This document shows, piece after piece, positions 22,775 through 29,696 of a DNA stretch of 32,972 bases. The stretch is from positions 1 to 32,972 of the forward strand of contig JACOUH010000012.1 in assembly GCA_016177925.1 (NCBI GenBank). The letters run 5' to 3'. The stretch is from Planctomycetota bacterium (lineage in GTDB: Bacteria > Planctomycetota > Planctomycetia > Gemmatales > Gemmataceae). The translations under genes and the position numbers were made by a program. Each line of letters opens with the position of its first letter. The stretch's first letter is position 1. The notes under the pieces are model-generated. The model had not been told where the DNA came from and did no database searches. It saw only the letters and a program-made list of their open reading frames with translations.

Positions 22775-25519
22775 ATGCACCGACTTGTCGCATTGTCCTT
22801 CCTGGCGTGGCTGGGGGCGCTGCCGTCGCCGTCCACCGCGGCGACGCGCGGGCACCCAATCGTTCCGGGATTCGAGCGCTTCTACACCGGCGAGAAGGCC
22901 GACGCCGCCTGGGGAGGGCAGTTGCTGCTCACCGAGCTGAATTGCGTCAGCTGCCACAAGCCCGCCGACGCCTCGCTCGCCCCCAAGCAGGCCCCCGTGC
23001 TCGACTTCGTGGCGACGCGTACACGGATCGGGTATCTCCGCAAGTTCCTGCGCGACCCGCAGGGCATCAAGCCGGGCACGACGATGCCGGGCCTGTTCTC
23101 CGGCGACCCGGCCCGCGACCAGAAGGTCGAGGCCCTGCTGCACTTCCTCGCCTCGACCGGCTCGCTACGCCAGGAGCGGCCGAGCCGGAAGGGAGTTGCC
23201 GCCGGCCGCGACCTCTACCAGCAGGTCGGTTGCGTTGCCTGCCACGGCTCACGTGATGCCACCGGCAACCCCGACAAGGTCACCGCGACGTCGGTGCCGC
23301 TGGGCGACCTCAAGGCGAAATACTCGATCGCCGGCCTGGCCACCTTTCTGGAGGACCCACAGCACGTCCGTCCAGCGGGCCGCATGCCGAAGTTGCTCGC
23401 CGGCAAGGAGGCGCACGACGTCGCCAACTATCTCCTCCAGGGCGCCCGGGTCTATCTGGCATCCGGCAAGGGGGCGACGAACTATGCCTACTACGAGGGG
23501 AGCTGGGACCGCGTGCCCGACTTCAGCAAGCTGAAACCGCACGCCACCGGCACGGCGCTCGGCTTCGACGTCAGCGTCGCCCGCCGCCACGATGACTTTG
23601 CCCTCGAGTTCAAGGGCTTTCTCAAGGTCGAGCACGAGGCGGTCTTTACCTTTACCGTCACCAGCGATGACGGGTCCCGGCTGTATGTTGACGGCAACCT
23701 CGTCGTGGACAACGACGGCATCCACGCCCCGCAGGCGCGACAGGGGCGCGCCCGGCTGGCGAAGGGTGTCCACAAGATCAGAGTCGGCTTCATGCAGGGC
23801 GGCGGCGGGGCCGAGCTGGACGTGCAGATCGAGGCCGCCGGCTTCGGCCAACAGAACCTCGGCGACCTGGTCGCCGTCTCGGAGGCGGCCCTCGAGCGCA
23901 AGCGGCCCGTCATGAACGACGAAGATACTCTCGACGTCCAGCCGGCCCTCGTCGCGAAGGGGCGGGCCTTGTTCGCCTCCGCCGGCTGCGCCAGCTGCCA
24001 CCAGCTTAGCGAGAGCAACCGTGTCATCGCCTCGACGCTGAGCACCCCGCTGCTGAGCAAACTCAAGGGCGAGGGCGGCTGCCTGTCCGAGGCGCCGACG
24101 GGCCTGCCCTGGTATTCGCTGAGTGCGGCCCAGCGCGCCGCGCTGTCTGCGAGCATCAAGAACCCGCCGCCGCGAGCGCAGACGCCAGCGGCCCTGCTTC
24201 CGCGCACGCTGATGACTTTCAATTGTTATGCCTGTCACGTCCGCGACAAGGTCGGCGGCGCCGGCGAGGTGCTCGACAAGTTCTTCCTGACGACGCAACC
24301 GGAGATGGGCGAAGAGGGCCGGGTCCCGCCGCCGCTCGACGGTGTCGGCGCCAAGTTAACGCCCGACTATATGCGACACCTGCTCGACAACGGCGTTCAC
24401 GACCGGCCTTACATGTACACGCGGATGCCGGGCTTCGGCGTGGCGAACGTCGGCCATCTCATCGAAGCGTTCGCCGCCCTCGACAGGGGCGAAGCCGCGG
24501 TTTCCGTCTCGTTTTCCGATCCGGTGAGTCGAGTAAAGGCCCAGGCGCGGCACCTGAGTGGCGCCCAGGCCCTCGGCTGCGTCAAGTGCCACACGTTCGC
24601 CGGCAGCAAGGCGGAGGGTGTGCAGGGCATCGACATGACGCTGATGCCGAAGCGGCTGCGCCACGACTGGTTTCACGCCTACGTCGCCGATCCACAGCGG
24701 TTCCGTCCTGGCACGCGCATGCCGTCGGCGTTCGTCGATGGCAAGAGCGTCTTGCCGAACATCCTCGACGGCAAGGCACCGACACAGATCGAGGCAATCT
24801 GGCTGTACTTGTCGGACCCGAAGGCGCGGCCGCCCGTCGGCTTGTACAGCAAGTCGATTCCGCTGGAGCCGGCCGACGGCGCGATCATTTACCGCAACTT
24901 CATCGAGGGGGCGGGACCGCGTGCCATCGGCGTCGGCTATCCGGAGAAGGCCCACCTGGCCTTTGACGCCAATGGGATGCGAGTGGCAATGGTGTGGAAG
25001 GGCGCATTTATCGACGCCGCCCGGCACTGGAACGACCGCGGCGCCGGCTTCGAGGGCCCGCTCGGCGACGACGTGCTGCACCTGCACGCTGGCGTCCCGT
25101 TCGCCATCCTGTCAAAGCCGGAGGCAGCCTGGCCCAGCGCGCCGGCAAAGGAAATCGGCTATCGCTTCCGCGGCTACCGCCTGACGCGCGACGATCGTCC
25201 GACCTTCCGCTATGTCCTGGGCGCGATCGAGTTCGAGGACGTTCCCAACCCGATCGTGACGGGCAAGGAAGTGTCGCTTCGCCGCGTGCTGACCGCCACC
25301 GCGACGAAACCGGCTGACAACCTCTTCTACCGCGCTGCGGTAGGGAACAAGATTGAGGAGATCGGCAAAGGCTGGTATCGTGTCGACGGTACGTGGAAGC
25401 TGAAAGTCGACAGTGACATGGCGCCGAAGGTGCGTCAGTCAGGCGGCAAGGCCGAGCTGCTCGTGCCGGTCCGCTTTGCCGGCGGCAGGGCCCGCATCGT
25501 GCTGGAATACGCGTGGTAG
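22775..25519 (+). CDS. exported multihaem c-type cytochrome with PA14 domain
   Basis: A 914-residue protein with a signal peptide (1-23). Five CxxCH haem sites: Cys57 (CVSCH), Cys153 (CVACH), Cys405 (CASCH), Cys484 (CYACH) and Cys602 (CVKCH). Cytochrome segments lie at about 45-130, 140-230, 390-570 and 590-690; several end in an axial-Met-like patch (TTMPGLF, RMPKLL, RMPGFG, RMPSAF). A PA14-type sugar-binding sandwich lies between haems 2 and 3 (about 235-360, with SDDGSRLYVDGNLVVDNDG). The C-terminal part (about 700-914) has no haem and reads as a beta domain (AMVWKGAFIDAARHWNDRG) also seen in planctomycete cytochrome/dehydrogenase proteins. It probably passes electrons from a sugar-oxidising partner. 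The beta-propeller gene 94 nt downstream is the likely partner. Confidence 0.9.
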   Translation: MHRLVALSFLAWLGALPSPSTAATRGHPIVPGFERFYTGEKADAAWGGQLLLTELNCVSCHKPADASLAPKQAPVLDFVATRTRIGYLRKFLRDPQGIKPGTTMPGLFSGDPARDQKVEALLHFLASTGSLRQERPSRKGVAAGRDLYQQVGCVACHGSRDATGNPDKVTATSVPLGDLKAKYSIAGLATFLEDPQHVRPAGRMPKLLAGKEAHDVANYLLQGARVYLASGKGATNYAYYEGSWDRVPDFSKLKPHATGTALGFDVSVARRHDDFALEFKGFLKVEHEAVFTFTVTSDDGSRLYVDGNLVVDNDGIHAPQARQGRARLAKGVHKIRVGFMQGGGGAELDVQIEAAGFGQQNLGDLVAVSEAALERKRPVMNDEDTLDVQPALVAKGRALFASAGCASCHQLSESNRVIASTLSTPLLSKLKGEGGCLSEAPTGLPWYSLSAAQRAALSASIKNPPPRAQTPAALLPRTLMTFNCYACHVRDKVGGAGEVLDKFFLTTQPEMGEEGRVPPPLDGVGAKLTPDYMRHLLDNGVHDRPYMYTRMPGFGVANVGHLIEAFAALDRGEAAVSVSFSDPVSRVKAQARHLSGAQALGCVKCHTFAGSKAEGVQGIDMTLMPKRLRHDWFHAYVADPQRFRPGTRMPSAFVDGKSVLPNILDGKAPTQIEAIWLYLSDPKARPPVGLYSKSIPLEPADGAIIYRNFIEGAGPRAIGVGYPEKAHLAFDANGMRVAMVWKGAFIDAARHWNDRGAGFEGPLGDDVLHLHAGVPFAILSKPEAAWPSAPAKEIGYRFRGYRLTRDDRPTFRYVLGAIEFEDVPNPIVTGKEVSLRRVLTATATKPADNLFYRAAVGNKIEEIGKGWYRVDGTWKLKVDSDMAPKVRQSGGKAELLVPVRFAGGRARIVLEYAW

Positions 25520-25529
25520 CGTGACGCCC

Positions 25530-25593
25530 GGCGAGCGGGGGGTGTGAACCCCCCGGTAAAGTCCTACCGGGGGGTTCACACCCCCCGCTCGCC
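25530..25593. repeat. palindromic element, family A, copy 2
   Basis: Perfect 29-bp arms at 25530-25558 and 25565-25593 with a 6-nt loop. Same core as copy 1. It begins 10 nt after the cytochrome stop and ends 20 nt before the start codon of the next gene, just ahead of its AAGGA ribosome site. Confidence 0.95.
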
Positions 25594-25613
25594 TCCACAA
25601 GAAGGACTGCTCC

Positions 25614-27134
25614 ATGAGATTGTTCCTCCGCTACTTGTTCCTCCTTGCTGCGGTTGGAGCCTGTCTGCTGCTGCTGGCGGCGGACGGCCAGGGGCAGCAG
25701 AAGATTCCCCTGAAGAAGGCGCCGCCGAAGGCCGCGGAGGCCGACTACTACAAACTCCTGTCGTTCACGCCCCCGCCGGGCGAGGTGCTCGAGGCCGGCG
25801 CCCTCGAGGTGCTGCCCGACGGCAACGTGGCGGTCGGCACGCGCCGCGGCGAAATCTGGCTGATCGAGAATGCTTACGCGGACGACCCGGAAAAAGTAAA
25901 GTTCCGCCGCTTCGCGCATGGTCTGCACGAGGTTCTCGGCCTGGCCTCCAAGGACGGCTGGCTGTACGTGACGCAGCGGCCTGACGTGACGCGCATCAAG
26001 GACAGCAACGGCGACGGCAAGGCGGACGTCTTCGAGGTGGTGACCGACGGCTGGGAGATCAGCGGCGACTACCACGAGTATGCCTTCGGCTCGCGCTTCG
26101 ACGGGCATGGCGAGTTGTGGATCACGCTTTGCTTGACGGGGTCGTTCACCAGCGACAGCAAGTTTCGCGGCTGGGCGGGGCGGGTGACCAAGGACGGCAA
26201 GTTCATACCGACGACGAGCGGGGTGCGTTCGCCGGGCGGCATCGGCTTCAACGCAGAGGGCGATGTCTTCTACACGGACAACCAGGGTCCGTGGAACGGC
26301 GCTTGCGGTCTGAAGCACCTGACCATCGGCGGCTTCGTCGGCCATCCCGATAGTTTCAAGTGGTACAGGGAAAAAGAGGCGCGTTACCTCGGCCCGGCCC
26401 CGACGGTGCCCAAGAGCAACAGCCGCATGATGATCGAGGCGAAGAAGGTCCCTCAGCTGGTGCCCACGGCGATCCTGTTTCCCTACGGCAAGATGGGCCA
26501 GTCGGCGAGTGGCATCGACTGCGACCTGAGCGGGGGCAAGTTTGGCCCGTTCGAGAAGCAGTTGTTCGTCGGCGATCAGACCCACAGCACGATCATGCGC
26601 GTGACACTGGAAAAGATACGGGGGCGCTACCAGGGTGCCTGTTACCCGTTCCGCCAGGGCTTCGGCTCGGGCATCGTACCGGTGCGGTTCGGCAAGGACG
26701 GCTCACTGTTCGCGGGCGGGACGAACCGCGGCTGGGGCTCGCGCGGTCCAAAGCCGTTCTCGATCGAGCGGCTGGTCTGGACGGGCAAGGTGCCTTTCGA
26801 GATCCACGAAATGCGTTTGAAGCCGGATGGCTTCGAGTTGACCTTCACGAAGGCGGTGGACGCTGAGTCGGCGAGCAAGGTCGACTCCTACGCGATGAAG
26901 ACATATACCTACATCTACCGTGCGGAATACGGCAGCCCGGAGGTCGACCAGACGACGCCGAAGATCACGAAGGTCGTCGTGGGCCAGGACCGCCAGAGCG
27001 TGCGCCTGTACGTCGACGGTTTGCAGGAGGGCCACATCCACGACCTGACGGTTTCTGGCGTGCGCTCCGAGGACGGTAAGCCGCTGCTGCACCCGCAGGC
27101 CTACTACACGCTCAACTACTTCGCCGGCAAGTAG
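25614..27134 (+). CDS. exported beta-propeller protein (planctomycete dehydrogenase/sorbosone-dehydrogenase type)
   Basis: A 506-residue protein with a signal peptide (about 1-27, [19 protein letters not shown]). Residues 55-400 form a six-bladed-propeller-type domain with repeating blade motifs: [57 protein letters not shown] (a calcium-type DxNxDG loop), [35 protein letters not shown]. The C-terminal part (about 415-506) has Ig-like strands ([15 protein letters not shown]). It resembles the L-sorbosone/glucose dehydrogenase-like proteins found with cytochromes in planctomycetes, where a quinone-type cofactor is assumed. The substrate is unknown. Same direction as, and 94 nt after, the PA14 cytochrome. 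AAGGA is 8 nt before the ATG. Confidence 0.85.
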   Translation: MRLFLRYLFLLAAVGACLLLLAADGQGQQKIPLKKAPPKAAEADYYKLLSFTPPPGEVLEAGALEVLPDGNVAVGTRRGEIWLIENAYADDPEKVKFRRFAHGLHEVLGLASKDGWLYVTQRPDVTRIKDSNGDGKADVFEVVTDGWEISGDYHEYAFGSRFDGHGELWITLCLTGSFTSDSKFRGWAGRVTKDGKFIPTTSGVRSPGGIGFNAEGDVFYTDNQGPWNGACGLKHLTIGGFVGHPDSFKWYREKEARYLGPAPTVPKSNSRMMIEAKKVPQLVPTAILFPYGKMGQSASGIDCDLSGGKFGPFEKQLFVGDQTHSTIMRVTLEKIRGRYQGACYPFRQGFGSGIVPVRFGKDGSLFAGGTNRGWGSRGPKPFSIERLVWTGKVPFEIHEMRLKPDGFELTFTKAVDAESASKVDSYAMKTYTYIYRAEYGSPEVDQTTPKITKVVVGQDRQSVRLYVDGLQEGHIHDLTVSGVRSEDGKPLLHPQAYYTLNYFAGK

Positions 27135-27179
27135 AGCAAGGGTGGTTCTGCCCGGCAGCCTGCCAACGCGAATCGCATG

Positions 27180-27839
27180 TCAGCGGCGGCGCTGCGACAG
27201 GGGCCTGCCGAGGACCTCTTGCAGGACCAGGGCGGCGGCCATGCCCTGCGGCGTGCGGAATAGACGTGTCAGCTCGCCCAGCAAGAGCGAGGCGTCCGCC
27301 TGCCGCTGCGCCCGCGACCGCGTGTCGAGGACATCGGGCAGGGCCACCTTGCGGAGGTTTTGTTCGGGGCCCTGCGGCACCGAGGTGGGGGCCCGCGCCG
27401 GGAGCGCCTCAGGGACCGGCACCGCCACCGGGGCGGACTCCAGCAGGACGGGGCGCACCGTCTCCGGCTGGACGGACGGACGCCGCACCGGCTCCGGCGC
27501 GGGCGACGGCACGCGGGCCGGGCGCCGCTCGACCCGCGGCGCCGGGCGCGGGGCTGGCGGCCGGCGCCGCTCCGGCTCGATGCGCGGCGGCGGCTCGGGC
27601 ACGACCTCGGCGATGATGACCGGCCGGTTCTCTTCCTGCTGCCTCCGCCGGCGCGTCTCCTCCAGGTAGCGGTCCAGGTCGGTGACTGGACGTCGCTGCG
27701 GCGGACGGTTGCCCGGCCGCGCCTGGCCCGGTCGCGCCCGGTTCGCCGGCTTGTTCTCGTCCGGGCCGCGGAAGAGGTATTGCAGCACCCACACCGCCAG
27801 GGCGATCAACGGGATGATGAGGATTTCCAGGCCGTTCAT
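27180..27839 (-). CDS. proline/arginine-rich protein with N-terminal membrane anchor
   Basis: A 219-residue protein. One membrane span at the very start (MNGLEILIIPLIALAVWVLQ), then a cytoplasmic-looking basic linker rich in Pro and Arg (about 28-155), and a helical C-terminal part (about 160-219: LLLGELTRLFRTPQGMAAALVLQEVLG). No family is recognised. It is the last gene of the NfeD/FloA run and is separated from floA by a family A palindrome, which may lower its expression. The helical end reads like a protein-interaction domain, as if the protein ties a cytoplasmic partner to the FloA membrane patch; that is inference. It meets the propeller gene tail to tail with a 45-nt gap. Confidence 0.75.
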   Translation of the reverse strand: MNGLEILIIPLIALAVWVLQYLFRGPDENKPANRARPGQARPGNRPPQRRPVTDLDRYLEETRRRRQQEENRPVIIAEVVPEPPPRIEPERRRPPAPRPAPRVERRPARVPSPAPEPVRRPSVQPETVRPVLLESAPVAVPVPEALPARAPTSVPQGPEQNLRKVALPDVLDTRSRAQRQADASLLLGELTRLFRTPQGMAAALVLQEVLGRPLSQRRR

Positions 27840-27860
27840 CGTTCATCCTTCGTCGTGTGG

Positions 27861-27934
27861 GGCGAGCGGGGTCAGTCATGACCCCGGTGTGCTGTTGGTT
27901 GTTCGTACCGGGGTCATGACTGACCCCGCTCGCC
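27861..27934. repeat. palindromic element, family A, copy 4 (diverged core)
   Basis: Perfect 28-bp arms at 27861-27888 and 27907-27934 with an 18-nt loop. The ends match the other copies (GGCGAGCGGGG and CCCCGGT), but the inner stem is GGGGTCA/TGACCCC with loop GTCA instead of GGGGGGT/ACCCCCC with loop GTGA. The right arm ends at the base next to the floA stop codon (27935-27937). Confidence 0.95.
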
Positions 27935-28993
27935 TTAGCCGCCCGCCCGTTCGCCGCGGTCGTTGCCGCCGCCGACGCTCGCAATGGCATTGCGCATCTG
28001 CGTGTCGGCCTGCACGTTTCGGAGATTGTAATAGTCCATGACGCCGAGATGCCCGTCGCGGAAGGCCTGGGCCAGCGCCTTGGGCACCTCCGCCTCGGCC
28101 AGCACCACCGCGGCGCGGTTCTCCTCGACGCGGGCTCGCATCTCCTGCTCCAGGGCGACGGCCAACGCGCGGCGCTTCTCGGCGTTGGCCTGGGCGACAC
28201 GCAGGTCGGCAGCAGCCTGCTCGGCCTGCAGGTTGGCGCCGATGTTCACGCCAACATCGATCTCGGCCACGTCGATCGACACGATCTCGTAAGCCGTCTG
28301 GGCGTCCAGCGAGTTGTTGAGCACCGCCTGCGAGATCAGGTTGGGGTTGGCGAGCACGTCGGTATGGTGCTCGGCCGAGCCGATCGCCTTGACGATGCCC
28401 TCGCCGACGCGGGCGATGATCGTTTCCTCGGTGGCTCCGCCGACCAGCCGCTCCAGCTTGGTCCGCACCGTGACGCGGGCACGGGCCTTGAGCTGAATGC
28501 CGTTCTTGCAGACGCCGTCGAGGGTCGGACGGCCCTTGGCCGGGTCGGGGCAGTCGATCACCTTCGGATTGACGCTGACCATGACCGCGTCGAGGACGTT
28601 GCGGCCAGCGAGGTCGATGGCGGCGGCGACGCGCCAGGGCAGGTCGAGGCCGGCCTTGTGGGCGGCGATGACTGCCGTCACCACCTTCTGCAGGTTGCCG
28701 CGGGCCAGGACGTGCTGCTCGAGGTCCGTCGTCGAGACCTTGACGCCCGCCTGGACGAGGGCGATCTTCTGCCGCACGATGACGGAGTAATCGATGTTCA
28801 GCAGCTTCATGCGGATCATGTCCAGCATGCCGATCTTGGCCCCGGCAAGCAGGCTCTGAATCCACAGCTTGACGAAGCTGAAGAAAATCAACAGGAAGAT
28901 CAGGAAGACGATCAGGCCGATGGCGCCGACAATGTACCAGATGTTCTCCATCGCCCAGTTCTCTTTGCCCGCGGCGAGCAGTACGTGCAACAT
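27935..28993 (-). CDS. floA: flotillin-like protein FloA
   Basis: A 352-residue SPFH-type membrane scaffold; in other bacteria FloA marks functional membrane microdomains. Membrane hairpin or span at about 19-41 ([20 protein letters not shown]). SPFH domain at about 45-230 ([25 protein letters not shown], then [21 protein letters not shown]). Glu/Ala-rich helix at about 260-320 ([25 protein letters not shown]), typical of oligomerisation in this family. End: [23 protein letters not shown], the conserved FloA tail, followed by a short Gly/Arg end. The start at 28993 has GGAG 6 nt upstream. It follows the short NfeD gene by 36 nt; NfeD and FloA are usual partners. Confidence 0.96.
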   Translation of the reverse strand: MLHVLLAAGKENWAMENIWYIVGAIGLIVFLIFLLIFFSFVKLWIQSLLAGAKIGMLDMIRMKLLNIDYSVIVRQKIALVQAGVKVSTTDLEQHVLARGNLQKVVTAVIAAHKAGLDLPWRVAAAIDLAGRNVLDAVMVSVNPKVIDCPDPAKGRPTLDGVCKNGIQLKARARVTVRTKLERLVGGATEETIIARVGEGIVKAIGSAEHHTDVLANPNLISQAVLNNSLDAQTAYEIVSIDVAEIDVGVNIGANLQAEQAAADLRVAQANAEKRRALAVALEQEMRARVEENRAAVVLAEAEVPKALAQAFRDGHLGVMDYYNLRNVQADTQMRNAIASVGGGNDRGERAGG

Positions 28994-29029
28994 GGGAGTC
29001 TCCGCTCGTTGGTATCCGTTGTATGCGTA

Positions 29030-29560
29030 TCAGCCGAAGTCGGCCGCTTCGAGATCGTTCAAGTTGGGTTTTTCCACCGGACGCACGATCACCTTGCCGG
29101 ACTTGACGTCGACGCAGCGCACCCACTGGCCGCGTTCGACCATGAGGCCCTCCGTCATGCAGTCGATGCGGCGGCCGTTGAAGTCGACCACCCCGGCCGG
29201 CCGCAAGGACGACAAGGCCTGGCCGAACTGGCCGCGCAACCCCTCCATCTCCAGGTTCTCCGGGAGTGACGCCATCGTGGCATGTTCGTCGGGGGCCGTC
29301 AAGAAGAAACGCCGGCCCATCGGCGTTTTCGGCCAGTAGTGCAGCGCCAGCCCGCCCACGACCGGCAGGGCGACGCACACGGCCAGCAGCGTCCACAGTC
29401 CTGTCTCGGTGTTGTGGAAGAACGCCATCACGATGCCGGCCAGGATGCCGCACGCCGACAACACCGACAGGACGCCGCCCGACGGGATGAACAACTCCGC
29501 CACCATCAGCAGGAAGCCCGCCCCGATCAGTACGTAGGCCAGGCTCAGATTCGGTTCCAT
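29030..29560 (-). CDS. short NfeD-like membrane protein
   Basis: A 176-residue protein of the NfeD1b/short class. Three membrane segments at about 5-25, 28-48 and 60-80 (AYVLIGAGFLLMVAELFIPSGGVLSVLSACGILAGIVMAFF). A soluble OB-fold NfeD domain follows at about 120-176 (GVVDFNGRRIDCMTEGLMVERGQWVRCVDVKSGKVIVRP). No protease part. ATG at 29560 was chosen because the membrane segment starts there; a TTG nine codons upstream is in frame but adds a polar extension. Short NfeDs are thought to work with the flotillin next door. Confidence 0.88.
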   Translation of the reverse strand: MEPNLSLAYVLIGAGFLLMVAELFIPSGGVLSVLSACGILAGIVMAFFHNTETGLWTLLAVCVALPVVGGLALHYWPKTPMGRRFFLTAPDEHATMASLPENLEMEGLRGQFGQALSSLRPAGVVDFNGRRIDCMTEGLMVERGQWVRCVDVKSGKVIVRPVEKPNLNDLEAADFG

Positions 29561-29601
29561 ACCAGATCGTCCGTGGGAGTGGATCAAGCGGCCGACCCCG
29601 A

Positions 29602-29665
29602 GGCGAGCGGGGGGTGTGAACCCCCCGGTACGACTTGACCGGGGGGTTCACACCCCCCGCTCGCC
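29602..29665. repeat. palindromic element, family A, copy 3
   Basis: Perfect 28-bp arms at 29602-29629 and 29638-29665 with an 8-nt loop. Same core as copies 1 and 2. It lies between the long and short NfeD genes, 31 nt after the stop of the long one. Confidence 0.95.
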
Positions 29666-29696
29666 GGGACCCGCCCGCCCCCTCAATGTAGACGCC

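Noticed and set aside
3485..29665. Family A palindromes as a CRISPR array or intrinsic terminators
   Set aside because: The copies are scattered, self-complementary and without spacers of constant length, so not CRISPR; there is no T-run, so not classic intrinsic terminators.
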